A DNA stretch of 64,000 nt from Oligoflexus tunisiensis (GCF_001748245.1 NZ_BDFO01000001.1:1969345-2033344); one strand, 5' to 3'. Shown: positions 7,755 to 17,668, numbered from the stretch's first letter. Translations and numbers: made by a program. Notes: a model not told the origin generated them from the sequence alone.

Positions 7755-10466
7755 TCAGGATGCTTGGTTGAAAAATCGGAGAGGCGCGAGGGGGAGTCTG
7801 ACTTCCAGCTGCGTTCCAGGCTGCGCCGGGCGGTCCATGAGTCTGACCTGGCCACCATGTTCATCACAGAGACCCTTGATCGCGGCTAAACCAACACCGC
7901 GACCGCTGCTCAAGCTGAGCTGATCGGCTGTGGAAAAACCATCGCGGAAGAGGGTTTCCACCAGCTCCTCCCGGGTCGTGGTTGCAAGGCCCTTCGATCG
8001 AGCCAGGTCTTCGATTTTACTCCATTGAATGCCTTGTCCGTTGTCGCCGAGGCTGATGATCAGAGCATCAGTGTCCTGCCGTATTTCCACCTCAAACTGA
8101 GCCTGGATTCGGCTGCGAAAGCTATCGGGTGCGCGCACAAAACCATGATCGATGCTGTTGCTGATCGCATGCAAAAGAACCGTGCGCACCAATTCGGCTG
8201 TTGGTTCATTCCAGTCCTCGAGGGCATCCGTGACCCGTGCTCCGCCCCAGCGAATGCCCTCCTGCTGCAGGCGGCTGCGGGCTTCAAACAGGAGATCCGA
8301 CGCAAGCGCGAGAAGATTCAGGCGACGGGAAACCTGAGTGGGAAGGGCCGGATCTTCGAGCAGGGAACGATAGCCGTCGATCAACTGCTGAAAGTGGTTG
8401 AGATTTTCCTGAAGCTGATGCAGCTGCTGGGTGCTCGTGGCATGGGCGCAAAGGTCCTCGAGCTGATGGATCTCTGCAGCGAGTTCCTTGAGGCCATGGG
8501 TCCGCGCTTCCCCTTTCCAGGTATGCAGATGTCGCAGCAGTATCGCCAATGGAGGCGGTGTGACGAGGTTGATGTGATTGGCCTCGTGCAGGCGCTGCAG
8601 AAAACGTTCAACCTGTAAGCGATCGGCGTGCCGAAGTTCCAGAACCCGGATGTTGCGCTGGTCTCTTTCGTGACGTTCGTTCTGAAGCAGCTTTTCATAG
8701 TTTCTTTGTTCGGTGATGTCACGCAGCACGAGCATCACATGGTCGGTCAGGCCCACGCGATTGAGGATCGGATGCCAGAAGAGCTGCAGAATGCGACCCT
8801 TCAGCTGAATTTCACTCGGAAGGTGAACGGCGTTGAATTCCCAGGCGGTACGATCCTCGTCAATGATGGCCGACAGACAGGCCTCGATCATGGATTTTTG
8901 CTCCGTGGACTCTGGAAAAAGCAGATCCACAATCGGTGCGCCGCTGAGGGAACGCTGGCCCAGAAGTTCCTCCAGATGCTTGGAATAAGGGTGTGCGATG
9001 CGACGGTCGGCGCCGAAGCGAAGGATCCCTTCATGCACCGAGTCCATGATCTCCTGCTGCAATTTTTTCTGACGCTTGATCTGATAACCCTGCCAAAGGC
9101 CCCAGAGCATGACGCCGACGATAATCAGACAGAGGCCCAGGGTGGCGGTGAGGAACTGCTTTTCCTTTTCCGCTTTTTCGAGAGCCAGCTGCTGGTTGCG
9201 ATTTTGCTGATCGAGAAGGGATCGGGCCTGCCTTTGGTTTTCGAGTTCCACCTGCAGAGTCCGGTTTTTTTCCTCTTCAAGTTTAAAATTCAAGGCCGAG
9301 GACAGTTTGCTGAGTTCGGCACTCTCTTCCGTTTTCTTGCGCGTTTCCCAGTAATCATGGTAGGCGAGGTGAGCCTTGTAGGCCGCTTCAAAGTTGCGTT
9401 CGGCCGCTGCTATGCGGCTTTCGAGGGATAGTGTGCGCTCCGTATAGATATTGCCATATTTGGGATTGCGGCGAACCTTATTGATGGTCCGCCGGGCTTT
9501 GCGGATATCCCCGGCATTCAGATAGGCTTCCGCCAGAGTCAGGATGCCTTCGGTTTCAAATATTTTGTCATTTTCCTTTTGATAGATGGCGATCACCTCA
9601 TGCAGCAAAGGAATCGCCTGGGCCGGCTGTCGGTCGAGGTACGCATGAGCCTTGCCACTCAATGCTCCGGCCAGAGCATCGCGGTCCCTGGATTGGGCGG
9701 CGAGTTTGATCGCGGCATCAAAGTAGGCAATGACCTCGGGGGAATGGGGGTCGATGTCCCGATAGGCGAGTCCGATGTTGCAGGCTTCAATGGCTGCGGA
9801 GTAGTAATTCTTCTGCTCGGAGAATTTTTGAAAAACCTCCTTGCTGATACGCAGGGCCTCGTCTTTACGATCCAGATAATACATGAGGATGGAAAGCGTA
9901 CTCTGCGCGTAAAGATAATGCGGATGATCTGGATGAGCCTGCATGATCGCCAGAGCTTCCTCGATCGCCTGAATCCCGCCGTGCCTGTTATGAAAGATGC
10001 TATAGGTATAGGCTGTCTCGGCGAGGATCATGCCAACGAGCAAGGGATCGTTGCCTGCCCTGGCCGCCTGAACGGCTTTCTTCAGTTCGTCCACGGCCTG
10101 TTCCATGGCCTCCTCACCCCGTGACTGAAGAGCTTTGCTGAGATAAAGGGTGGCCAGAAGATGAGGATCGGCCAGCTGCTGGGCCTGCTCCAGAACGGTG
10201 GAATAAGGCGGGGCCTTGTGCACGGTCCTGACCTGAGCCGAAGCCAGGGCATAGGCCTTGAGCCAGGCCCGCGGATGATCGTTGGCGTTCAGCGAAACAA
10301 AGAGCGCATCAATTTCAGCCTGGGCCTCGGCTTTAAATGCAAAGGTCTTCAAACGCAAGGTTTCCAGCTGCTGCAGGGCGGTTTCATCGGCGGCAGGGTT
10401 GGCCAGGGCGCGTGCATTCAGGCTCAAAAAGAACCAGAGAAGAAAGAAATATGGAAAACGCTCCAT
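7755..10466 (-). CDS. TPR-PAS-HPt-HATPase hybrid sensor kinase (paralogue)
   Basis: 903 residues from the ATG at 10466, which has AGGGAG just upstream and begins a signal peptide (ERFPYFFLLWFFLSLNARALA). Same architecture as 3416-6115: TPR repeats, long coiled coil, membrane helix (LGLCLIIVGVMLWGLW), PAS-like domain (SVHEGILRFGADRRIAHP), HPt with HTWKGEARTHG, and GHKL ATPase (ISNSIDHGF, LGDNGQGIQW, GRGVGLAAIKGL). All residues needed for ATP binding and His phosphorylation are visible. It sits 102 bp downstream of the last Mrp antiporter gene on the same strand, so read-through is possible. No cognate receiver protein is present nearby. Confidence 0.88.
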   Translation of the reverse strand: MERFPYFFLLWFFLSLNARALANPAADETALQQLETLRLKTFAFKAEAQAEIDALFVSLNANDHPRAWLKAYALASAQVRTVHKAPPYSTVLEQAQQLADPHLLATLYLSKALQSRGEEAMEQAVDELKKAVQAARAGNDPLLVGMILAETAYTYSIFHNRHGGIQAIEEALAIMQAHPDHPHYLYAQSTLSILMYYLDRKDEALRISKEVFQKFSEQKNYYSAAIEACNIGLAYRDIDPHSPEVIAYFDAAIKLAAQSRDRDALAGALSGKAHAYLDRQPAQAIPLLHEVIAIYQKENDKIFETEGILTLAEAYLNAGDIRKARRTINKVRRNPKYGNIYTERTLSLESRIAAAERNFEAAYKAHLAYHDYWETRKKTEESAELSKLSSALNFKLEEEKNRTLQVELENQRQARSLLDQQNRNQQLALEKAEKEKQFLTATLGLCLIIVGVMLWGLWQGYQIKRQKKLQQEIMDSVHEGILRFGADRRIAHPYSKHLEELLGQRSLSGAPIVDLLFPESTEQKSMIEACLSAIIDEDRTAWEFNAVHLPSEIQLKGRILQLFWHPILNRVGLTDHVMLVLRDITEQRNYEKLLQNERHERDQRNIRVLELRHADRLQVERFLQRLHEANHINLVTPPPLAILLRHLHTWKGEARTHGLKELAAEIHQLEDLCAHATSTQQLHQLQENLNHFQQLIDGYRSLLEDPALPTQVSRRLNLLALASDLLFEARSRLQQEGIRWGGARVTDALEDWNEPTAELVRTVLLHAISNSIDHGFVRAPDSFRSRIQAQFEVEIRQDTDALIISLGDNGQGIQWSKIEDLARSKGLATTTREELVETLFRDGFSTADQLSLSSGRGVGLAAIKGLCDEHGGQVRLMDRPAQPGTQLEVRLPLAPLRFFNQAS

Positions 10467-10568
10467 GGCTCCCTTTCCGAAACAGTCGCCCCATTTCATT
10501 TTACACGGGATATCGTGGGTGAGGATGTCTTTTCCTGGGAAGAATGTGCCTGGCGGAAGGCTTTCCGA

Positions 10569-11084
10569 TCATTCCCGAACGGCCGCCTGACTGAGATCTG
10601 CAGAAAATATGTTGGCGATGAGTCGTTCCACCTTACGGGTCTCATCCATATCAAACATGCCTTCATCGAGAACATGCATAAGCAAATAATCGTTTTCGAT
10701 TCGACAGCTCACCGTGCCTGGAAAAAGACAAAGAACAGCCGCGACGGTAACGCGAGCCAACTCGTCCTCGGGTCGGATTCTGAAAGGAAATTTCATCAAG
10801 TAAGGACGCAGAACTTTGCGAGGGGAAAACGCTGCCCAGGCCACGCGCGCTCCCCCCTTGTAGGACTGATAGAAGAAATAAGGCAGGAAAACAAAAAGAG
10901 CCACGAGGTTCAGCGATTTTGTGTTCTGTTCATCATAACTCAGAATATAACTCGCCGCTGTCGCCACCACGACCACCATCAGACCAAACCACCATTGAAA
11001 GGTTGATCCTTCCGCAAGCACGGACCAAAGGATGGCCAAAGCTCCGAAACGCCTGAGAAGCCATGACCTTAATTTCCTCGACAT
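10569..11084 (-). CDS. mrpE: Mrp-type Na+/H+ antiporter subunit E
   Basis: 171 residues from the ATG at 11084 (GGAGGG upstream), whose start overlaps the stop of the preceding D-type subunit as TGATG. Two or three membrane helices followed by a soluble domain with the MrpE pattern (FPFRIRPEDELARVTVAAVLCLFPGTVS and a later MHVLDEG). MrpE is a small accessory subunit of the multi-subunit Mrp cation/proton antiporter in the inner membrane. It is the last gene of the minus-strand operon running from 17668. Confidence 0.85.
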   Translation of the reverse strand: MSRKLRSWLLRRFGALAILWSVLAEGSTFQWWFGLMVVVVATAASYILSYDEQNTKSLNLVALFVFLPYFFYQSYKGGARVAWAAFSPRKVLRPYLMKFPFRIRPEDELARVTVAAVLCLFPGTVSCRIENDYLLMHVLDEGMFDMDETRKVERLIANIFSADLSQAAVRE

Positions 11085-12823
11085 CACATGCCCTCCAGGC
11101 TGAGAAACGCCCACAACGCAAACCAGATTGCCAGCAGGAGCGTTATCCCCAGGCGCCACCCGGTTTGAAGCTTCAGGGAAAACTCCACCGTGCGTCGGCT
11201 GCGCTCCTCAATTTTGAGACTGCTGATAAAGATTTGCATCCTCGTCGTGACGTAATAAGCGCCCTGATGGATCAGATCCGGCCCAACGACAGTCATCATG
11301 TGTTCCATTCGATTCTTAATGCCTTCGAGCGGGCGCGGTGTCAGCCGCGAATCGTGTTGCCAGATTCTTTTGGTTAAAAGCAACGCTGGTACGGCACAGA
11401 CCAGCACAGGCCAGAAACCTTGCCAATATCCCATGAAATCCAGGCGCGGAATCTCCGCAGGCAACAGAACGGTCAAGGTCCATGGCAGAAGCCAGGCACC
11501 AGCGAGGCACAGAATGAGTGCAGCCAGCCATGGCAACCATCGTCCCGTCGGTGGCAACGCCTCACTTTCCTGGCGCCAGCAGAGAACGAGAAAACGCACA
11601 ATCAGGAGCGTTGTTCCCACACTCCCCGCCACCAGTGTGACCGATGACAGGGCATGCCAGGTGCCTTGGGGGCCGCCGATCAATTTGAGTAGGGATTTTG
11701 CCAGAGCCCCACTTGTATAAGGAAAGCCAACCAACGAAAGGCTGGTGAAGACGAGGGCCCCCAAAACACAATAACGCAAGCGCGGTGTGGACGCCTGATG
11801 CAGAAGAAGGCTCAAGCCCAGAAACATGGTGACTTTGGTCACACCATGGTGAAAGACAAAGGCCAGGGCTGCTGTGACCGTGCCTCCGGCATCACCTCCC
11901 GGTTCCAGGGCAGCCCCCATGGCCATCGCCAAATAACCCATCTGGCTCAAACTGGAAAAGGCCAAGGCGGATCTGGCCCTGCTTTGCACGAGTCCCACCA
12001 GAACTCCGTAGAAAGCCATCAGCATGCCGGCAAAAACAATGAGACTGGACCAGGTTTCCGAGCCCGTTCCGCCAAGAGGCAGAAAACGAATCCAGCCGAG
12101 GATTCCGGCCTTGGTCATGGTCCCGCTGAGTATGGCCGTGGCCGGCAGGGGAGCCGCATAATAGGCGCGCGGCAACCAGAAATGGAAGGGCACAAGGCCC
12201 ACCTTGATGCCAAAACCAAGGAAAATGCAGCCGTAAATCCAGTTCCTGATCGGGGAATGATTCACAGCGCTCGTCACTCCGGAAAGTGCGAGGGTTCCAC
12301 TCACATGCGCTTCGAGAATAATTCCCGCGAGAATGAGCATTTCACCGCAGAGGGCGAACGCAAGATAGAAACGTCCCGCTGAGAAGGATGCCTCGGTGCG
12401 TGCCTGCGTGACAAGACCGTAGCCGGACAGGGTCATGATGCCAAAAAACGTATAGAAGCTGGCCGCATCCATGGCCATGGTCACTCCCAGATTGCCGCTG
12501 AGAGTCAAAAGATAAAAGAAACGATAGCGCCTCCCGTGTTCCGCGTCCTGGAAATAGTCCAGCGAGAAGAGGCCTGAAACACACCAAAGAAAGGCGGTCA
12601 GAAGCAGAAAGGCCCGCCCCACATGATCGAGTCCGATGGTTGATCCCAGCAGAAGATGCGGGTACATCACTGTTGTGTCCAGAGGCACGATGAGAGCGAG
12701 CAGAAAAGCCGGTACCGGAGCCAGACCATAAATCCAGCGCAGAAGCCGATCGAAGGGCGGATAAAGACCGGCGATGGCCAGGACCATGGGCAGAAGCGCG
12801 CTGAAGAGAAGAAGGGTGTTCAT
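11084..12823 (-). CDS. Mrp/complex I-type proton-translocating subunit (third MrpD-like copy, extended C-terminus)
   Basis: 579 residues from an ATG overlapping the upstream stop by 4 bp. It is a polytopic protein of the proton-antiporter M family (NuoL/M/N, MrpA/D). The core holds the helix with the lysine-bearing VGLVPFHFWLPRAY segment, which is typical of the family. After the antiporter core there is an unusual extension of about 80 residues, polar and amphipathic (GIKNRMEHMMTVVGPDL onward), ending in one more hydrophobic helix. This extension is absent from the two other copies in the operon and could act as a lateral or anchoring element as in NuoL; that is inference. It is less similar to the two neighbouring copies than they are to each other. 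Confidence 0.82.
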   Translation of the reverse strand: MNTLLLFSALLPMVLAIAGLYPPFDRLLRWIYGLAPVPAFLLALIVPLDTTVMYPHLLLGSTIGLDHVGRAFLLLTAFLWCVSGLFSLDYFQDAEHGRRYRFFYLLTLSGNLGVTMAMDAASFYTFFGIMTLSGYGLVTQARTEASFSAGRFYLAFALCGEMLILAGIILEAHVSGTLALSGVTSAVNHSPIRNWIYGCIFLGFGIKVGLVPFHFWLPRAYYAAPLPATAILSGTMTKAGILGWIRFLPLGGTGSETWSSLIVFAGMLMAFYGVLVGLVQSRARSALAFSSLSQMGYLAMAMGAALEPGGDAGGTVTAALAFVFHHGVTKVTMFLGLSLLLHQASTPRLRYCVLGALVFTSLSLVGFPYTSGALAKSLLKLIGGPQGTWHALSSVTLVAGSVGTTLLIVRFLVLCWRQESEALPPTGRWLPWLAALILCLAGAWLLPWTLTVLLPAEIPRLDFMGYWQGFWPVLVCAVPALLLTKRIWQHDSRLTPRPLEGIKNRMEHMMTVVGPDLIHQGAYYVTTRMQIFISSLKIEERSRRTVEFSLKLQTGWRLGITLLLAIWFALWAFLSLEGM

Positions 12824-14325
12824 GGGAAATAAACCCTTTCCACAATCATCCGCGCGGCTCCGAGGGGGCTGATCGGTGATGCTGCAAAAACTCCGGCGCT
12901 CAGCGACATGATTGCTGTGACCACGGTTGGCCACAGCAAAAGCGGTGAAATTTCAGGGCGCCCGGTCTTGTGATTTTCCAGCACCTGCTGCATGTGATCA
13001 GAAGGTGGTCGGAACCAGGCGGCATGGATCATGGGCAGAAAATAGGCCGCATTCAGAAGACTGCTCGCACAGAGAACAGCGATGAAACCATAGTCGCGAG
13101 CCGATGCCGCTCCCGCACCCAGATACCACTTGCTGATGAACCCGGCGCCGGGGGGTACCCCAATCATTCCCAAGGCCGCGACGCTGAAGGCGATCATGGT
13201 CCAGGGCATGCGGCGACCCACACCATTGAGTTGATCCACGCGGTGAATGTCGAGTTCTTCGGCAAGATTTCCAGCACAGAAAAATAAAGTGATCTTCATC
13301 ATGCCCTGGTGCACGAGATGGACCAGGGCACCCACGGTGCCGATGGGTCCCCAGATGCTGAGACCCAGGACGATATAGGACAGCTGACTGATGGTGGAAT
13401 AGGCAAGACGCTTTTTGATATCGACCTGAAAGAGGGCCCGAAGGGACCCATAGAGGATGGTAAAGGAAGCCAGATAAGCCAGCGGCTGCAAAACACCGAG
13501 GGCTTCCGCTGTATCCGTCCCAAAAACATTGTAGATGAGGCGCACAATGCCAAAGGCCCCCGCTTTCACGACGGCCACAGCATGCAGCAGCGCACTCACG
13601 GGCGCCGGGGCCACCATGGCTTTCGGGAGCCAGCCATGCAGAGGAACCAGAGCGCACTTCACGCCGAATCCGATCATCATGAGGATAAAAATTGCCGTCA
13701 ATTGTGTCTGATGATCCAGGACATAGGGCCCGAGGGATCCTCCCCGCACAAATTCCACTGGACCGGCAAGCACATGAATCCAGGCCGTTCCCATCAGAAA
13801 AAGTGTGCCACCCGACAGCGTATACACGAGATAGACCCTTCCGGCCCGCAGGGCTTTTTCCGTGCCGCGATGCACCACGAGCGGATAGGTGACCAGCGTC
13901 AGCATCTCATAAAAAATAAGCAGTGTGATGAGGTTCCCTGCGAGTGAAATGCCCATGGTGGCGGTGACACAGAGGCTGAAAAAGCAGAAGAATCGCTTGC
14001 GGTAAGCGGATCCTTCCAAATAGCCGATCGCATAGATGGTGGTGAGTAACCAAAGCGCGGCCGAGAGCGCCGCGAAGAGGAGCGAGACCCCGTCCACACG
14101 CAAAATAAAATCAAGGTCGCCCACGAGCGGAAAGCGGGCTTCGAATTCAAGCCCCTGATAAACTCCATAGGCTATGACCCCGACCAGAACAAGTTTGGCG
14201 ATGGCGCCGATCATGTTCACCGTGGTGCGCAGGGTCTTTTGCTCCTCGCGAATCATCAGAATCAGAAGGGCCGGGATGAAGGAAGTAAGAGGCAAAAGGA
14301 TGGGGATCAGGATTTTCCAGTTCAT
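12820..14325 (-). CDS. mrpD: Mrp-type antiporter subunit D (second copy)
   Basis: 501 residues, about 14 membrane helices, proton-antiporter M family. Family landmarks visible: LIFYEMLTLVTYPLV (glutamate in helix 5), a lysine helix with VKCALVPLHGWLPKAM, and APVSALLHAVAVVKAG. It starts with an ATGA overlap on the preceding gene and ends with one on the following gene, so it is translationally coupled in the operon. MrpD subunits carry the proton path of the antiporter. Confidence 0.87.
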   Translation of the reverse strand: MNWKILIPILLPLTSFIPALLILMIREEQKTLRTTVNMIGAIAKLVLVGVIAYGVYQGLEFEARFPLVGDLDFILRVDGVSLLFAALSAALWLLTTIYAIGYLEGSAYRKRFFCFFSLCVTATMGISLAGNLITLLIFYEMLTLVTYPLVVHRGTEKALRAGRVYLVYTLSGGTLFLMGTAWIHVLAGPVEFVRGGSLGPYVLDHQTQLTAIFILMMIGFGVKCALVPLHGWLPKAMVAPAPVSALLHAVAVVKAGAFGIVRLIYNVFGTDTAEALGVLQPLAYLASFTILYGSLRALFQVDIKKRLAYSTISQLSYIVLGLSIWGPIGTVGALVHLVHQGMMKITLFFCAGNLAEELDIHRVDQLNGVGRRMPWTMIAFSVAALGMIGVPPGAGFISKWYLGAGAASARDYGFIAVLCASSLLNAAYFLPMIHAAWFRPPSDHMQQVLENHKTGRPEISPLLLWPTVVTAIMSLSAGVFAASPISPLGAARMIVERVYFP

Positions 14326-15815
14326 GGCTGGTCTCCTCCGGAGAAAGGGGATCCAAGCTGCATGAGGCTGAAAAGTTCCGTGGGCCGGACACCGAGCAGA
14401 ACAATAAGCAGAGCCAGAAAAAGGGCAGCCATGGGCATGACAGCCGGAGCTGCGGGTTGAATCTCCTCATCGGGTTGATCCAGAAAAGCAAACCAGAGGA
14501 CACGAAAGACGTAAATTGAAGCCAGAAGCCCTCCCACCAGGATGACCGCTCCATAGGTCCAATAACCAAAGCGTATCGATGACGTCAGAAGCAGCCACTT
14601 GGCGAGAAATCCCGTGCTGGGAGGCAGACCGATGAGACTCATGCCGGCAATCCCCCAGGTGAGAGTCGCCACGGGAGCTCGGGCCGCCGTACCTTTCATC
14701 TCGTGAATGAGATCATTTTCACCCACTTTTAAAAATATGCCGGCCACCAAAAACAGAGCGGATTTCGCCAGAGCATGCGAGAGGACAAAGAAAATCGTTC
14801 CGTTCCAGGCATCCAGCTGCGCGGCAGTATTTTCTGAATCCATCGCGCTTTTAAGCAGGGGAAAGGCCAGAAACAAATAACCGATCTGAGCCACCGTGGA
14901 ATACGCGACCATAAGTTTGAGACGGGTTTGAATGATGGCCTGAAAGGAGCCCCAAAGGATGGCGCCCGCACCGAGGGCTCCAATGAAATGAACGGTCCAG
15001 GGTCCAGAGGTTTCTGGAAAGACCTGCACCCAAAAGCGCAGCAGCACATAAAAGGAGGCTTTGATCACCAGCGCCGAGAGAAGCGCGCTCACCGGCGCCG
15101 GAGCGATGGAATGAGCGCCCGGCAGCCAGAAATGCAAGGGGACGAGCGCGGATTTAATCATAAGGCCGGCGGTCATCAGACTCAGCGCGACCCATAAAAC
15201 CAGGCTGTCGGTCGGCTGCGAACGGATGAGAAGCCAATCGAGAGTTCCGCATTGCCCATAGACCAGAGTCACACCGAGGAGATAGGCCAGCGATCCCACC
15301 AGAGCTGTCATGAGATAGCGGTTGGCGGCTTTCAGGGCTCCCGCTCCGGGCTCCAGAGCGATGGCAGCCACGGCAGCCAGGGTGATCAATTCCAGGCAGA
15401 CGTAAAGTGAGAAAAGGTCGGCCACCAGAAAAATGGCGTTGAGTGCTCCCCAAAGAAAAAAGAACACAGACCAAAAACCTCGAACCTTCCGCACCGCCTC
15501 AGCCTGTTTCTCTCCGAAATAGCCCAGCGCATAGCACGCCACCGCCGTGCAAACGGCTGCCGTGAGCAGCAGCATCACCGCCGCGAGCCCATCCATGTGC
15601 AGATTGATGCCAAGCGGCGCTTTCCAGCCGGATATTTCATAGCGCCAGGCATGAAGATCATAGGTCCGCGCAGCCACCTGCAGCGGGGCGGCCACCAGAA
15701 ACGGCAGCAGTCCCGCAACGATCATCTTCAGATAACGTTCAGCCGCCAGAAACGTCGTCACACCTGCAAGGAAAGGCAGGAGAAGGGTGATGACAAGAGC
15801 GGCTTCATTCAGCAT
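14322..15815 (-). CDS. mrpD: Mrp-type antiporter subunit D (first copy)
   Basis: 497 residues, polytopic, proton-antiporter M family. Landmarks: LYVCLELITLAAVAAIAL, MIKSALVPLHFWLPGAHSI and APAPVSALLSALVIKAS. It overlaps the end of mrpC by 11 bp and the start of the next D-type gene by 4 bp. Having three D-like subunits in one operon while the long MrpA N-terminal (NuoL-like) part is missing is unusual compared with the seven-gene Bacillus-type Mrp system. Confidence 0.87.
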   Translation of the reverse strand: MLNEAALVITLLLPFLAGVTTFLAAERYLKMIVAGLLPFLVAAPLQVAARTYDLHAWRYEISGWKAPLGINLHMDGLAAVMLLLTAAVCTAVACYALGYFGEKQAEAVRKVRGFWSVFFFLWGALNAIFLVADLFSLYVCLELITLAAVAAIALEPGAGALKAANRYLMTALVGSLAYLLGVTLVYGQCGTLDWLLIRSQPTDSLVLWVALSLMTAGLMIKSALVPLHFWLPGAHSIAPAPVSALLSALVIKASFYVLLRFWVQVFPETSGPWTVHFIGALGAGAILWGSFQAIIQTRLKLMVAYSTVAQIGYLFLAFPLLKSAMDSENTAAQLDAWNGTIFFVLSHALAKSALFLVAGIFLKVGENDLIHEMKGTAARAPVATLTWGIAGMSLIGLPPSTGFLAKWLLLTSSIRFGYWTYGAVILVGGLLASIYVFRVLWFAFLDQPDEEIQPAAPAVMPMAALFLALLIVLLGVRPTELFSLMQLGSPFSGGDQP

Positions 15816-16179
15816 GAATATCCTGCTTTGCTTTGTTGGGGTCAGGATGTGCCGGCGTCATGTGATCGGGTTCGAGCGTACTGTCCCTGGTCAGGACATA
15901 AAGCCGATGCGCGATGGTCAAAGCCAGGGCGGTGGCGCTTACGGACACCACGATGCCGGTGATGACGACGGCCTGCGGCAGCGGGTCCGCGACTGCACCC
16001 ACGGCATTGCGTTTGCCGAACGCTCCCATGATCAGAAACACGCCGCTGCCCAGAATATTCCAGGCCAGAATTTTGCGCAGGATATGCACATGGATGGCCA
16101 TGCTATAGACGGCCATGCCGATCAGCATCGCCCCGGTGATCGCATGAAGCAGATAAGGGGAGAGAATGTTCGGCATCAT
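15805..16179 (-). CDS. mrpC: Mrp-type antiporter subunit C (NuoK-like)
   Basis: 124 residues with three membrane helices. The segment ADPLPQAVVITGIVVSVSATA is the hallmark of MrpC/MnhC and is homologous to NuoK. It starts with a 4-bp overlap on the A'B gene. The C-terminus is a short polar tail (after the last helix, ending KAKQDIHAE), a little longer than in typical MrpC. Confidence 0.9.
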   Translation of the reverse strand: MMPNILSPYLLHAITGAMLIGMAVYSMAIHVHILRKILAWNILGSGVFLIMGAFGKRNAVGAVADPLPQAVVITGIVVSVSATALALTIAHRLYVLTRDSTLEPDHMTPAHPDPNKAKQDIHAE

Positions 16180-17117
16180 GAAACCGGTGCCTCCACCTTG
16201 GAAGTGATGGCGTACAATATATTAAGAGTCAACGCGATGGACAGCGTGGCCGCGATTTCCATGACCAGAATATAGGTCCCGGCCCAGGGGATGGGATATT
16301 CCAGTATTCGTCCGCCGGCGGCGAATGTTATCACCGCGACCACAATGAAGGTGCCAAAGCCCAGCGCCAGCGTCGCGCGAAAGGCGAGGGATGAAGCGGC
16401 CGGAAAATATTTCTGGCCCGCCAGCTGCAAAAAGATGCCCGCGGCTCCTATCAACGCTCCGGCCTGGAAGGCTCCTCCGGGTGAACGGGCTCCGAACCAG
16501 AGCATGATGCCTCCGATGACGATCAAAAGCGGCAGCATGGTGCGCGCGATCACCGCGATATGCGGATGCAATGGGTAGGCTGGAGGCAGGGGCAGGCTCT
16601 CGCGATTGATACGATCGACTATGATGGCGGAAAGGGCGGCGAGCAGGAGCACGCCCAGTTCCAGCCAGGTGTCAAAGGCTCGGAAATTCAGCAACACGGC
16701 CGTTACCGGATGCGAGGTACCCGATACAGCCATATGCGATTCCACGAGGGGCAGAAGACCTTTGTTGACGAGGCGCAATTCCCACAGCGTCCATCCCAGG
16801 ACGCCGACCAGAATGCTTGCCAAAAGACCCACGAGACGACTGCGCCAGCCATGGAGTTTCGTTTGATGCAGGACGGGATCGTCTTCATAAAGTCGAACCG
16901 CCCCCAGCATCAAAGCCCCGGTCAGCCCTGCTCCCACGCTCGCTTCGGCAAGAGCAACATCGGATGCACCCAACTGCACCCACACCAGCGACAGAAGCAG
17001 TCCATAGGCGATGAAGAAGACGGTGGCCGCAAAAGGTCCACGACCAAAGAGAGCCGTCCAGGCCGATCCCAGTAAAGCCGCACACAGCAGCAGATCATAG
17101 ACCTGAATTCCGTCCAT
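16176..17117 (-). CDS. Fused MrpA C-terminal domain (DUF4040) and MrpB
   Basis: 313 residues. The first half matches the C-terminal, DUF4040-type part of MrpA (VQLGASDVALAEASVGAGLT). The second half is an MrpB/MnhB domain (GARSPGGAFQAGALIGAA followed by three more helices). The N-terminal NuoL-like domain of full MrpA is not encoded anywhere in this operon. This split arrangement resembles that of MrpA/B parts in membrane-bound hydrogenase-type complexes, as known for archaeal Mbh systems. The start was placed at the ATG at 17117; it overlaps the end of mrpG by 23 bp. Confidence 0.85.
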   Translation of the reverse strand: MDGIQVYDLLLCAALLGSAWTALFGRGPFAATVFFIAYGLLLSLVWVQLGASDVALAEASVGAGLTGALMLGAVRLYEDDPVLHQTKLHGWRSRLVGLLASILVGVLGWTLWELRLVNKGLLPLVESHMAVSGTSHPVTAVLLNFRAFDTWLELGVLLLAALSAIIVDRINRESLPLPPAYPLHPHIAVIARTMLPLLIVIGGIMLWFGARSPGGAFQAGALIGAAGIFLQLAGQKYFPAASSLAFRATLALGFGTFIVVAVITFAAGGRILEYPIPWAGTYILVMEIAATLSIALTLNILYAITSKVEAPVS

Positions 17118-17394
17118 CGTCTGTCTCCCGATCCGCAATCAAAAAGCAAGTGAAGGCACCCGCCAGCAGGGCGATCAGCCAGATCATGAGTATTTTGAGA
17201 CCTGCCATCCATGATTCAGCCTGAATCATCAGACCCATCGCAATGAAGCCAAGACCAATGTTGTCAGCTTTCGAGAGAGCATGGAGGCGACTGGGAGTAT
17301 CGGGAAAGCGCAGGAGGCCCAGGGTCCCTGCCAGATAAAAAATCGCGCCCAGGACGAGGAGCAGTATGGTCGCAATGTTTGCTATTTCATTCAT
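17095..17394 (-). CDS. mrpG: Mrp-type antiporter subunit G
   Basis: 99 residues, three membrane helices. The pattern GTLGLLRFPDTPSRLHALSKAD is typical of MrpG/MnhG. The ATG at 17394 was preferred over upstream in-frame starts because it begins exactly at the conserved first helix; it overlaps mrpF by 8 bp. Confidence 0.87.
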   Translation of the reverse strand: MNEIANIATILLLVLGAIFYLAGTLGLLRFPDTPSRLHALSKADNIGLGFIAMGLMIQAESWMAGLKILMIWLIALLAGAFTCFLIADRETDDGRNSGL

Positions 17395-17668
17395 TGATCC
17401 TTGGCTCCGTTCTGGATGCATAGGATTTGACGAATGCAACCGATGTCAGAGCCGCAAGGGCTACGAAAATAAGGGCAATATTGCGAAGGCTGGGTTGTTC
17501 AAGAACTTCCGCCATAATCAGAAACAAGGCGACAGTTGCGGTCCCAAGGAACTGACTCGCCAGCATGCGGTCCGTTCGGGAAGGGCCTACGGCAATGCGG
17601 AAGCCGCCGAGGATAACATTCACCATGATAAAAGCAGCCAGGACGAAATAAAGAGTGTCCATGTTCAT
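17387..17668 (-). CDS. mrpF: Mrp-type antiporter subunit F, first gene of operon
   Basis: 93 residues from the ATG at 17668 (MNMDTLYFVL), three membrane helices, with the conserved RIAVGPSRTDRMLA loop of MrpF/MnhF. An in-frame ATG 15 codons upstream would add a polar leader that the family lacks. It is the promoter-proximal gene of the F-G-A'B-C-D-D-D-E operon; the promoter should lie in 17669-17843. Confidence 0.87.
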   Translation of the reverse strand: MNMDTLYFVLAAFIMVNVILGGFRIAVGPSRTDRMLASQFLGTATVALFLIMAEVLEQPSLRNIALIFVALAALTSVAFVKSYASRTEPRINE

